The translations under genes were made by a program, and so were the position numbers. From assembly GCA_032871835.1 (NCBI GenBank), contig CM065299.1, positions 2,017,001-2,081,000 of the forward strand: a stretch of 64,000 nucleotides of DNA, read 5' to 3'. Source of the DNA: Dipteronia dyeriana. Lineage: Eukaryota; Streptophyta; Magnoliopsida; Sapindales; Sapindaceae. Positions 23,534 to 34,228 of this stretch are shown here, piece by piece. Position 1 is the stretch's first letter. Each line of letters opens with the position of its first letter. A model generated the notes under the pieces. It searched no databases. It was not told the origin of the DNA and was given only the letters and a program-made list of their open reading frames with translations.

Positions 23534-25609
23534 TCAGCTTCGGACAGGTTCAGGATTCGGTGTCTGTTCTTTCTCAGTGAAACTAGTTTCAGGACATTGG
23601 GTGACATGAGTAACAGTACCAGGGGGAGCAGTACCATTTTGTTCGGTTGCAGTCCCTGACTCACCATTCAGTTGGTCGTTTGATCTGCCATCACGACATA
23701 AACTATCATGGTCCATTGTGCTATGGCCAACATCATTTTCTTCGACAGTATTGGTACCTGACTTGCCATTTAGTAGCTCAGTTAACTTGTTTTCAGTACT
23801 TGAGCTAGATTTGTCAACTATCTTCAAGCCACCACCAATACCAGTTACTCCCGATTTTGTTCTTGACTTGCCGTTTAGTTGCTCACTTGACTTGCTATGA
23901 GGACCTGGACTAGAATAGGTAACTATATCAAGGCAGACATCATTGTTTTCTTCTAATTTTGTACCTGATCCATCATTATGAGACACTGCACCACTTTTTT
24001 GGCCTGCTGTGTTATGAGTAACAGTGTTCAGTTGCTCATTTGACTTGCTCTGAGTCCCAGGACTAGAATGGACAACCATATCGAGGCAGACAGCAATGTT
24101 TTCGTCTAATTTTGTACCTGATTCATCATTATGCGTCGTTGTACCACTATTTTGGCCTGCTGCATTATGAGTAACAGTCCTCGATGGAGGCATGTCATGG
24201 TCATGCCGTCCCTCATAAGTTGTAATAACCAATTTTGGATCATGGGATGCCCTTTCGACATGTTTCTTGACTGGGCATCCAGATTTTGAGCACCTGTAGT
24301 AATTCCTGACAGCAGATACCATATATGAAGGTGAAGATAAGTTTTTAACAATTGAAAGCATCAATTGCTTTTGTCTATAATAAACAATAAGGAGAGATCT
24401 ATTCTTATCACCTTTAAAAGCATAAAGACCTCCATAATCAATGAGCAGAGATGCTATATAAATTTATAAAGTAGTTATGTATAAACTGTACAATTGAAGA
24501 ATACCTTGGATTTGGATTGCCTTTCACTAATTTCTGCCCATATTTACGCCAGCGATAACCATCATTGACAATATCAACCTCACTATAAGACTGTACAACC
24601 AAACGTGCTTCACCAGTTGATTTATCCGCAAAAGTTGCACTAGCATTAGGATTCTCATTTTTCCTGTTGAGAAGTTTTTTTTTTTCCATTTATCATAAAT
24701 ATGCTCAAGGATCTACAGGCACACAAGAAATTCAAATAGCTTCAGAACTAACATACCGGCGTTTTGATCCTGGTTCATCATCATTAATCTCATCCTTAAT
24801 CCTATTTGATTGCGAAAGCGGTTTCACATCATTACTTGCTGCCACTGACATCTGAGGGTTAGCTGTTGGACCGTTCTTATGAGGTGTCTGCCCATGAGTA
24901 TCGGATGATTTGTCTACAAATATGAGGTTACAAATTAATTCAAACCATTAATTAAGGGCTAAACCAGACATAAATGATTTCAAGTGTCTTTCTTACCTTT
25001 GGCAACACTTAAAGAAGAGTCATCTGGTCTCTTTTCAACAATGGAAACGACAAATCCAACAGCTAGTGGGGGGTTAGGAGCCCTTGGATGATCATGCTGA
25101 CCAAAATAAATAGTATCTGTAATACGCCCATCATGGGTAGAATCCAGTTGCTTTTTAACTCGGCAGTTTGGATGTGTACATTTGTAGTAGCTTCGTATAA
25201 ATTCATTAGCTCTAACAAGCTTTTGTCCATATTTCCGCCAGTTATATCCATCCCCTAAAACTTTCTCACGTACCATAGGAGGAGTGCTCCCTTCAGGACC
25301 AGACTGTGATATAGGAGTGACCCCTTCAGGAGATGCCAGAATGATGTCAGTAGTCTCTGATGCTTTCTCAGATTTTATGGAAGAAATGCTTCCTTGTTGA
25401 TCAGATCTCAGTGAATGACTGGTATCGGGTTCCACTGATTCTTTCTTTCGCACATTCAAGGGAGTGCTACCATCTTGATCAGATTGCAGTGAACGATTTC
25501 CACTAACATGGTCCTGTTCTAATGCATGACCCCCATGATCAGGGCTTTGTCCATGCTGCGATTTATCCGGAGCAACTTCATCCGGTACATCCTTCCCCGG
25601 AGAAACCAT
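23534..25609 (-). CDS. WRKY1: group I WRKY transcription factor, WRKY1/ZAP1-like
   Basis: DNA-binding regulator that recognises W boxes (TTGAC). Minus-strand exons 24997-25609, 24757-24913, 24505-24663 and 23534-24305 give 566 residues. Two WRKY domains are present. The N-terminal one (about residues 119-176) has [11 protein letters not shown] and a C2H2 finger (CTHPNC...HDH). The C-terminal one (about 290-350) has [11 protein letters not shown] and CSKSGC...HDH, with the conserved intron inside it before the NYYRC block. Both heptads are intact, so this is group I. The tail after residue ~355 holds imperfect tandem repeats and ends EPVRS, like the EPAQS end of AtWRKY1. Start chosen at MVSPGK, the first ATG of its exon. 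Three W boxes in the leader suggest WRKY feedback. Orthology is judged from memory, without alignment. Confidence 0.93.
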
Positions 25610-26880
25610 GTCAACCAGTGAATTTGTACGTCACTATGAGAACAATGACCTTCTTCACCTTCGACTAGAATATACCACAACTCCCACAGTTTATACCTAG
25701 AAAAAGCATAAAACAAAAAAACAAATATACTTGAGCCACGGTCATATATCAATAAAAATTATACCTTTTTCTGTCAAAATACACAAACTTGTAGCTCTCA
25801 ACAGTAATCACTCAATTTTTGCATTGTAGCATGCTTCCAATTTTCAAATTTTCATCCCAGTTCAATTCATCACATAAAAATCGAAGCTTTAAACAAAATC
25901 AACAATCAACTACTAATTTAAGCCATTAATATTCGAAACACACAAGTAAACTTACTTCCACATGCTTCTCTTATAGCCTGTTATCCAACTAGGATGTTAA
26001 AAACACTTCGTTTTCCCTCAGAATTTCCAATTCTAAAGCTAAAACACAACATAAAAGTACTTCCATGATGAGGGGATCCAAAAAATATGCCTATTTTCGA
26101 CTCAATCCATCTGGACTGATAAAACAACTAAAAAGAAAAGGTTATGTATCATCCATCAATCCTTACACAAACAAAACGAGACATGAATCAGTCAAAGTTT
26201 TCATCAAACAAATAACTAACAAGAACAATAAAATAATTCATGCTCTGCAATCTGTACACACATATTTTCTGCTCTTTTTACGCCAATTTAAAAAAAAAAG
26301 AGGAAAAAACAACAAACAAAGAAACAAGTTATCAGATACTAACTGCTAAGTAGTAATCAGAAGCTCGAGAGTTTCGAAATTTTCGATTTCCACGCATTTT
26401 CTCAGCAACCAAACAAAGCCTACGCGAATTACGAGCTAACAATCGACACGTGTAACAACAGCACAAATAAATTAACAAGAGCAGCAACAAAAAAAAATCA
26501 TGAATTTAATTAAAAAAAAAAACAAACAAATATTAATCTATTGCAGTACCGGTTTCATTTTTCGGAGTTCAATGCACAAGACAAAGACAAAGACAAAGAC
26601 GAGCCTCCCGAGCCCTAGCGAGGAAAAAAAAAAGTTGTAATCAGGTGCTTCGATTTCACGTTGCAACCGTTGACTTTTTGACTCGATCACCACCACCGAC
26701 GCCGCCGTGATCTCGCCGGCTCGATTCGAGCGGCGAGTCAACGCTAAACTGAGTCTGGTTAGTTTTTAAAAAAAATCTCTAGAGAGAGAGGTTGGCGATG
26801 AGTCTAATCCGTAAAATCGGACTCGAAGAAGAGGAGAAGAGAAGCGGAGGAGAGAGAGATAATAGGGTGTGAATAAGCAC
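25610..26880 (-). promoter_or_regulatory. WRKY gene 5' leader with a probable leader intron and three W boxes
   Basis: A non-coding exon immediately upstream of the ATG extends to an acceptor (TTTTTCTAG) near 25699. The far leader exon probably lies at about 26540-26870, CT-rich at its start. W boxes (TTGACT or its complement) lie at 26670-26675, 26678-26683 and 26736-26741. The intervening 0.9 kb has no other coding evidence. Exon limits are inferred, not shown by transcript data. Confidence 0.5.
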
Positions 26881-27133
26881 AGTGAAGTATCTGTCTTCTC
26901 TTTCTTGTTTTAAGGGTGCTGAATTGATGGGTTTGGTGTGGTGTTTGATCTCCTGTCATTACAGCCGTCTGATGACGTTTTGGGGTCAGGTGTTAACATT
27001 TATTCTTTGGGATATTTTTGTCTGATCTCAGTTTAAATAATTTACTTTTCTTTTTTGAAAACCGTTTTTATTCTAAGGGTTAGTGGATGGCACAGGGTGG
27101 GATATAAGAGATCAATATACTTTGAATACGATC

Positions 27134-27205
27134 TAAGAGAATACACAACCGTTCAATTAAGATTAGATGTAAGAGAATACACAACCGTTCAATTAAGATT
27201 AGATG
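27134..27205. repeat. two perfect 36-bp tandem units
   Basis: Units 27134-27169 and 27170-27205 are identical. The second abuts the left end of the MITE-like element at 27210. Confidence 0.92.
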
Positions 27206-27209
27206 CGTT

Positions 27210-27856
27210 TAGGGGTGGACGTTGATTGGATCGGTTTGTTCTTTTATATAACTGATAAAAAATCGGTAAAATTCGGTTTTTAAAAAAGTGAACCGATCCA
27301 ATCAAATTGACATTTATCAATCGATAAAAAACCAACCGAATTGGACTGGTTTGATTCGGTTCGGTTTTTTTGGTTTTGGACCTAATGAGCCAAAATTTTA
27401 AATTTTATTTATTACATATTTAGTTCATTTTTTTTGAACCTATTGGGCCAAGTTTATTTACATCACAATAAAAAAATAATTAAAAAACTATAAAATCCAA
27501 TACAAAATAGTAAACATATTCAAAATACGTGTTAACCAAATTTTTTATTGATAGCTAATACAATAGTCAATACCAAACAAAGTCAAATTACATTTTAAAA
27601 TCTAATAAAATATACCTAATAATTGAAGAGTTAAGAGTGAAAGTTAGGATTAGTTTTTTTTTTAATTTATAGTCGGGTACCGGTTCGGTTATCCGGTTTT
27701 TGGAACTAAATCGGATAGAAACTGATCTAACCGGTTTTTTTAAAATTAGAACCGAACCGAACCGAACACCCAATCAAAACCGGTAAAAAACCAATTTGAC
27801 CGATTTGATCCACTGGTTCGGTTCGGTTCGGTTCATTGGTTTTTTGTCCACCCCTA
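27210..27856. mobile_element. MITE-like non-autonomous element with 11-bp terminal inverted repeats
   Basis: The ends are exact inverted repeats, TAGGGGTGGAC at 27210-27220 and GTCCACCCCTA at 27846-27856. The interior has further inverted pairs (GATTGGATCGGTTT near 27224 against GAACCGATCCAATC near 27291) and runs of CGGTT/AACCG. Flanks share only GATG at the start of a possible 8-bp duplication, so the target site is eroded. The GGGGTGGAC end and an 8-bp site would fit a hAT-type MITE. Non-coding. Confidence 0.6.
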
Positions 27857-28715
27857 GATGTTTCATCTTTATAGTGTATTTATTAATTAAAAATTCTGGA
27901 AAAACAAAGTGAATTTAATTTATGATTTGTGATTACAAATTTTATTGAAATAATTTACGGAAAAGGGAACTTAATAATTCATAATTAGTAACCGCATATG
28001 ATTCATTTCCAATAAAAGTCGATTCTTTTTTATTTCATTCATTAGCAAACGTATATGGTCTTCTTTTTAATTAAAGTCGATTTACTTTTATTTTTATTTA
28101 CAATAATATTACTTTATTTAAATTTGGTGTTTAAATGATGTCGATCATTGATTTTTCTGTACTTGAATTGGATGATTAAAATCATTAGATTTTAATGACG
28201 TCACATCATTTGGACTCAAAATGTGAAAATCAAATTTAGATAGAATAACATTATTATTAATCCTGAAAATAATTAATGACATCAAGTCACTATAAATACG
28301 ATCGATGTCTCTTTACACCCACCGGAAATTTACCACAAATGTAAAATGGAGCTCTAGTCTACACAACCACTCAACCAAGAGTAAGAGTATAACTTTATTT
28401 ACAATTTAGACCCAAGGTAGCGTAGAATTAAAATCTTGACATTTTGATAGAGAAAGACTTATTAAACAATGTATTAATTATTAAATTCATAGGTTTCACG
28501 AATAAGAATACATTATTATTAATAATAATAATTTAATTTAATATTATATTGTATTCACATTTAACAAAATTATCTGGTGTAAAAAGTGATACAAAAGCAT
28601 AGGTCACACTCGATCGAAAATACTAAAATAGAAAGAAAAAAAAAACAAAGTCTTTTTATTTTTATAATTATATTACAAAGATTCGTCCAAAAAATAAATA
28701 TAAAAAATACGACAG

Positions 28716-29067
28716 TCGTATATTGGGCTACAATAGGCCTATAGTCTGGACTCTGGATCAGGCAACCTGGCCCATGTCTATTAGTTAGAGTGGCCAAAAG
28801 GTAAAGAAACAAAACATAGAAGGAAATAAACGAAATATCGTGTAAAATCAGGGACATGAATGCAAATCCATTAACTATACGGAAATACGAGATCGATATA
28901 CATACATACACCGACTTACGCTATAAAAACGACACCGTATATTCCTTTGTTTGTGCCAAAAAGGTAACAGAAAAAAGAAAAAAATTAAATCTTTCGATCC
29001 CCAAATCAATTCGATTCCTATCTCGATCAAACCCTAACCCTAACGCTCTCGAAAGAAAACCCGAAGG
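28716..29067 (+). promoter_or_regulatory. ESS-2 gene promoter and leader: site II-like words and a telo-box
   Basis: TGGGCT at 28724-28729 and GGCCCA at 28769-28774 are site II-like. A telo-box (AAACCCTAA followed by CCCTAA) lies at 29029-29044, just upstream of the ATG at 29068. Site II plus telo-box is a known pairing in plant genes for translation, RNA processing and cell growth, which suits a splicing-factor gene. No TATA box was recognised. Confidence 0.5.
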
Positions 29068-30597
29068 ATGCTTCTCTCTCCGGGCCAATCTCCACGCCAT
29101 CTCTCGTCGCCATCTCCATCTTCGTATTCGGAAAATCCCCACCAGATCGTCGATGGTTCCTCGTCGGCCACCCCCCAAAATCCCCCGAAAAAGCGAGCCA
29201 AAGTGCTCGACGAGGACACGTATGTCGCCGCGATAGAGAGCATCATCGAACGCGACTACTTTCCCGATCTCTCGAAGCTTCGAGACCGGTTGGAGTGGCT
29301 CCAGGCGACCCGAACCGGTGACCCGGTCCAAATCAGAGACGCCCAGTTGAAGATCATGGAACGTCGCGTCAAAAAGGTAACGAGTCTCAACACCGATGGT
29401 AGAGCTCGAACACAAACACAAACACCCGGTTCCACTTTTACTAGAAATTTTACTCCTTTTGATGAATTTGATGCGAATGTTAAAACTCCAAGAGTCGGAG
29501 AAGATTTTTCCGGTGAGGGAGAGTGTAGGGAGAATAAGGGTGAGGTCGATGTGTCCTTGAATTTAGATGCTTTTTTTAGAAGGTATACGAGCGAAGATAA
29601 CGATAGTTTTTCGAAAATTATAGAGAAAGTAAATAGGAAGAGGAAGGAGAGATATGATTTCATGTTAGAAGGTGAAAAAAGGGATGATAATTTGATTGAG
29701 GATGTGAAAAGGGATCGAGTTACAGATGGATATGGCACGTCAGATCAGCCACCCAGTACTTTAGAAGGGTGGAAATACACGGCGAAGAATTTGTTAATGT
29801 ACCATCCTTCCGATCGGGGTGAGGCCCCATTGACTGAAGAGGAACATGCGCTGAGACTGAAGGGTTTAACGAAGGAGGTTAACTTACCGAATACTCGTTT
29901 TCATGGTAAAATTATGGATTATAGGCCGAAAGATGATGGGACGGTTGAAGTGCTTTATACCCCAGTTGCAGGGACATCTCCGGGGCCAGTGTTTGATAGA
30001 TATGGGGATAAGTCGAAGAAGTATGATCTGGAGGATATGAGGAAGACCCCTGATAGGTTTTATGTGGAGTCGGGAAAGAAAGCAGAGAATGGGTATAGTT
30101 TTGTTAAGACGCCGTCACCGGCACCGGGTGTTGATGAATCTCCATTCATTACGTGGGGTGAGATTGAAGGGACACCAATGAGGTTGGAGACTGAGGACAC
30201 ACCGATTGATATTGGTGGTAGTGGTGACGGTCCTCATTTTAAGATCCCCAGTGCACCTTCGAGAGATGTGAAGGCCCATGAGTTGTCAAGGGAGGCTTCG
30301 AGGAAGCTGAGGGAAAGGTCGAAGATATTTCAAAAGCCGCCATTGTCACCGTATAGAGGGGGAAGTGCTAGTCCCAATGCAAAGTTATTTTCTCCTGCTG
30401 CGCAGAAGTTCATGAGGAATGCAATTGCCAAGTCTTCTTCTTCATCTGTTGATGATGCCCTTCGTGCCAGCTACCGAGGTTCAAGCCCTTTGGTGGGTAC
30501 TCCTAAAATTGGAAGGAGCGTGTCTAGGCTTGGAACAGATGGGGGCATGAGCATCAAGTCTCCTTCTGTAAGGGAGGGCTCTAATCCCCCTTGGTAA
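29068..30597 (+). CDS. splicing factor ESS-2 homolog (DGCR14/Es2 family)
   Basis: Intronless gene for a 509-residue nuclear protein of the ESS-2/DGCR14 family, which associates with the spliceosomal C complex. Family marks visible: a Pro/Ser-rich basic start with KKRAK, then the hallmark VLDEDTYVAAIESIIERDYF (about 46-65) followed by PDLSKLRDRLEWL; a central acidic and basic linker; the conserved middle block around WKYTAKNLLMYHP, NTRFHG and FITWGEIEGTPMRLE; and the C-terminal helix SREASRKLRERSK with Ser/Pro-rich tail. The length is usual for the family. The first ATG of the frame is used and lies shortly after a telo-box. A TCG/TCT-rich 5' half uses more GC than the rest. In Arabidopsis the relative is, from memory, At3g07790, next to thymidine kinase. 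Confidence 0.93.
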   Translation: MLLSPGQSPRHLSSPSPSSYSENPHQIVDGSSSATPQNPPKKRAKVLDEDTYVAAIESIIERDYFPDLSKLRDRLEWLQATRTGDPVQIRDAQLKIMERRVKKVTSLNTDGRARTQTQTPGSTFTRNFTPFDEFDANVKTPRVGEDFSGEGECRENKGEVDVSLNLDAFFRRYTSEDNDSFSKIIEKVNRKRKERYDFMLEGEKRDDNLIEDVKRDRVTDGYGTSDQPPSTLEGWKYTAKNLLMYHPSDRGEAPLTEEEHALRLKGLTKEVNLPNTRFHGKIMDYRPKDDGTVEVLYTPVAGTSPGPVFDRYGDKSKKYDLEDMRKTPDRFYVESGKKAENGYSFVKTPSPAPGVDESPFITWGEIEGTPMRLETEDTPIDIGGSGDGPHFKIPSAPSRDVKAHELSREASRKLRERSKIFQKPPLSPYRGGSASPNAKLFSPAAQKFMRNAIAKSSSSSVDDALRASYRGSSPLVGTPKIGRSVSRLGTDGGMSIKSPSVREGSNPPW

Positions 30598-33368
30598 TCT
30601 GTTTGTCTTATGTTGTATTGTACGTAAGTGCTAGAGTAAAATCATTTATTTTTACCTTTCAAGGATAAGTGTATCATTCTGAATGACAAACTTTTGCTCT
30701 GTCCATAAGTTTGGTTGATGAATAGCACTTTATACTAAGTACTGAATATGTCTTATTTTAGGTTTCGAAGGATAATTCTTTGATGTTGATGTTATTGCTT
30801 TATACTTGTCACTGGATCTCTTTTCCTCTTGCCTTCTTTGGCTTCTTTGGGAGAAGGTGGAATGTTTAGAGTATGTGATTGGTTGATCTTGTCAGTCCAA
30901 GAAGATGTCCCTTTACCCTTTACCTGTTAATTTGTTGTAAGTTTGAAAAGGAAATAAATGGGTTGCAATATGTGAAATTTGAAAAAGAACTACGAGAGAT
31001 ATTGGCGATGCATCTTTTTCCTTCTTTAGCTTTGGAACGTTGTTCCCATTTCTCAATGCAATATTACCTCTCATAATGATCGTTTTAACTTGTTCCTGGA
31101 TTTAGGGCACAGTCTCGTGTGCCATTGCTTCCAATAGGTTACTGATATTGGCTTGCATGTGCTTAAACCTCCTCTGATCTGTACCACTGATATTTGCATG
31201 TTTTTTATATTCTCTAATTCTTTATTTATTTATTTATTATTCATATGTTTCCTTTCGCTAGACTTTCATAGATCATGACCTCGAAGTTTGTTTGGTTACA
31301 GTATATTGTTAATAATCAGGTTATAGGCACCATTTTGCTACTATACATTTAAAGTCGAAAAAGATTGCTAATTTTGGTTTTTTGTGATTGAATGATGGAC
31401 TATATTACTCTATTTTCTTTATGAGCACTTGGCAGAGCATCCCCATTTTTTCTATGTTTGGATAACAATCCCTCAACAACAAGAAAATCAGACCTTGGAT
31501 GGCAGATAATGGTTGTGTTGTTGATTGAAACTGTTGGATATTATGATGAGAACTGCATTTAGATACCGTGGCTATAATTATTTGTATTATGATGAGAACT
31601 GCATTTAGATACCGTGGCTATAACTATTTGTAATTGTCTTATGAAGTTTTTTCAATGTGATTAGCTGTTCAAACACCAATCTGAACTCTAGTTTTTGCAT
31701 GACTCGGTTGCTTTGGATGCCTTTGCATACATACATACTGCTAAATTTGCAGATTTTTTATTTTTATTTTTAATATTCTGTAATCCTTAATTTATTTATT
31801 TACGACCATATTTTTCCTTTGGCTGGACTTTCATAGATCATGACCGAATCACCCAAGATTGTTTGGTTACAGTAAATTGTTAATCAAGTTATAGGCTTCA
31901 TTTTATGAGCACTTAGCAGAGGACCCCCATTTTTTCGTTGTCTGGTTAGGAATGGTCATGTTGTTGATCGAAACTACTTGATATTATATTATGATGAGAA
32001 CTGCATTTATATACCGTGTCTATAATTACTCAATAATTTTTAGTTTATGAAGTTCTTGCTATGATTAGGCAATTAGCTGTTCAAACACCAATTTGAAGTA
32101 TGGTTCTTGCAAGACTCAGTTACTTTGTTTGGTTGCATTTGCATATATACATACATGGGTTGAAATATCATGAATTCATTTCTGTAATTTTTTTTTCCCT
32201 TATCAGAAGTTCTACTATCACTTGCTCAATCATCATCTGTGACACGTCTTGTACTTCTGTCGTGCTCTGGATGGCATGTAAGATTCAATTCAGCTAACAC
32301 GGTAATTTCATGAATCTCTTGATGGTATTACTATGAACTTGAGAGGTTTCTCTAATATGGTTCCATGTTTGGAGACATTTGCTTTATCACGAGAGTGTCA
32401 AGTGGGAAAAAGAAGAAGGTTAAATGCATGCATCTGGTGGTAGGTGCCATCTTTAATTCAACCATCACACGGCTTTCATATTTCCCAGATTTCTGCTTCA
32501 ACTCTACATATCTAATATCTTCATCTCTTGACCAAGAATTTCGGTCTTTAATGGATAACAACCGGCAACTTCTGACCATTTTCTCTTAAATCTACTAATA
32601 TATTATAAAAAAAATGATAAAATATATGTATGGGTAGGGTTACCACTGTATTACTATAAATGGAAAATAGTTAATACATTTATTGTAATGAAATAATAAA
32701 TACAATGATTGATATGTGTGTTTATTTTTACTCGTAGAAAGAAATTGGTTGTAAACCTCATGTTAACACTACCCTATGTATATCACCTTTGATTGGGATA
32801 TTCTATAAGGTTAGTTTTATATTTACCTTTGATTGGGATATTCTGTAAGGTTAGTTTTATGTTAAAAGCTAGTAAACACCTAATTACTTCTGACGAAATT
32901 TATTGAGATCGACCACAATTGAATATCAACATGACCCGGATAATAATTTCTACACATAATAAAACTTACGCCACTGCTATCATGGTCCAGATAGTTATTT
33001 CACAATTGACATTCAATGATCTGGATTCTCTCATCTTCATAATCTATTGTCATGCGTTCACTATAACAAATCATTGGTATAAAATTGTTTTCATTAATTT
33101 TAATGTCTTTACTGCAGTAAAATGAAATTAATTCAGACTATTGATATAAATGATGACACGAAAGATGAGTAAAAGATCCAAATCCATTATTCGAACCCAC
33201 CGAACCCACCGTCACTACAATATTGCTCATATCTTAATATCTAATAACAACAGCCAAGTAAGCAACCGAAAGGTGTCGGGAAATTAACGCGGCAAAGGCA
33301 ACGAACATAACAAACAGCGTGATACACTTGAATTCTTAGCGGTAAAAAGTCACGTGATCAAAAATCAG
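30598..33368. other. intergenic DNA with a diverged segmental tandem duplication
   Basis: No supportable gene. About 31180-31750 and 31751-32165 are diverged copies of one segment (listed separately). A 36-39-bp duplication with TTTGATTGGGATATTCT lies at about 32789-32860. The first few hundred bases should be the ESS-2 3'UTR. Confidence 0.6.
31180..32165. repeat. diverged segmental tandem duplication (~0.57 and ~0.41 kb copies)
   Basis: Shared landmarks in the same order in both copies: GACTTTCATAGATCATGACC (about 31261 and 31826), GTTTGGTTACAGTA (31290, 31859), GATGAGAACTGCATTT (31544 and 31991) and AGCTGTTCAAACACCAAT (31664 and 32073). In copy 1 the GATGAGAACTG segment is itself tandemly repeated at about 31540-31625. 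No coding potential; the origin is unclear. Confidence 0.8.
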
Positions 33369-34228
33369 GCTTTATAAACTAAAACGACGTCGTTTGATAG
33401 AAGGACAAAACTGACTCGACATTGGCGGGTATAAATTCTCCGGCTTTCTTGGTTTCGTTTCGATTTCTTCTCAAACCCAATCTCTCTCTGATCTTCAAAA
33501 TCTCTCTCATTGATACGCTCCGTTTCGTTGCTGTTCAAGGTACTCTCTCTCTCTCTCGTCTTCAATTGTGTTGCTGTATGTTGAAGAGTGATCAGAGATT
33601 GATTGATTGATTAATTTACTTGAAAGCTTTGAAACGTCGTCGTTTTTCTTCTGTATAGGAATCTCCATAGCTATTGTTGTTGTTGTTAATGTCGTGAGCT
33701 CTCTTTTGGTGTCACTTTTGATTTAATCAACTACTCGTCGATAATTATTTGCATTATCTTTCGAATTTTGTTGATTGATTCTACTAGAATTTGTGTATTG
33801 CTGGTTAGATTAGACATTGATGATTTGTTCATTTAATATAAATATGTGATTTTGTTGTGTTAATTTTCTTAATTTTGTGTTGTGAATGAAAAATGTTGAT
33901 ATGAAACAACAACATTGTAATTGTTTTCCGGTTTACAGATACAAGAATGAATATAAATATGTGATTTTGTTGTGTTAATTTTTTCATAATTTTGTGTTGT
34001 GAATGAAAATGTTGATATGAAACAACAACATTGTAAGTTAATGTGCCCTTGCCCCTGAGATCAATTATCTGTGGAAAGACAGAATTGCATAGACTCTCAA
34101 ATGATATCGATAATTGGCTTTAACGTGTGGTTTTAAACTTTAAAGTTCTAAGTTTAACATAAATTTAATTTTATAACTGTTAGAAGCTTTTGATGGTACA
34201 TAGTATCTAACTGATTGTGCTCTTGAAG
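33369..34228 (+). promoter_or_regulatory. WNK gene core promoter, leader exon and leader intron
   Basis: TATAAA at 33373-33378 precedes a leader exon of about 33400-33540 that ends CAAG before GTACTC. The leader intron closes with CTCTTGAAG at 34228, directly before the ATG. A palindrome AAAACGACGTCGTTT lies near 33381 and a CACGTG box near 33351. Inside the intron about 33833-33920 and 33951-34038 are near-identical direct repeats. Transcript limits are inferred. Confidence 0.55.

Larger units (their letters stand above)
26881..28715. other. intergenic DNA between divergent WRKY and ESS-2 genes
   Basis: Contains a perfect 36-bp tandem duplication at 27134-27205 and a MITE-like element at 27210-27856 (listed separately). 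The rest is AT-rich without a supportable gene. It must include the outer promoter of both flanking genes. Confidence 0.5.

Noticed and set aside
26538..26741. 67-codon ORF in the WRKY leader, minus strand
   Set aside because: It overlaps the presumed non-coding first exon, is low-complexity (FVFVFVL) and does not join the WRKY frame through plausible splice sites.
28856..29236. 126-codon ORF overlapping the ESS-2 start in another frame
   Set aside because: It is an out-of-frame shadow of the ESS-2 leader and first codons without family resemblance.
32352..32589. Overlapping ORFs of ~75 codons on both strands
   Set aside because: No family resemblance, and mirror ORFs on opposite strands are common by chance. 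No promoter or splice evidence.
34217..34228. Start of the WNK protein at a GTG four codons upstream
   Set aside because: Those bases are the end of the leader intron (polypyrimidine-AG). The ATG at 34229 matches the family N-terminus.
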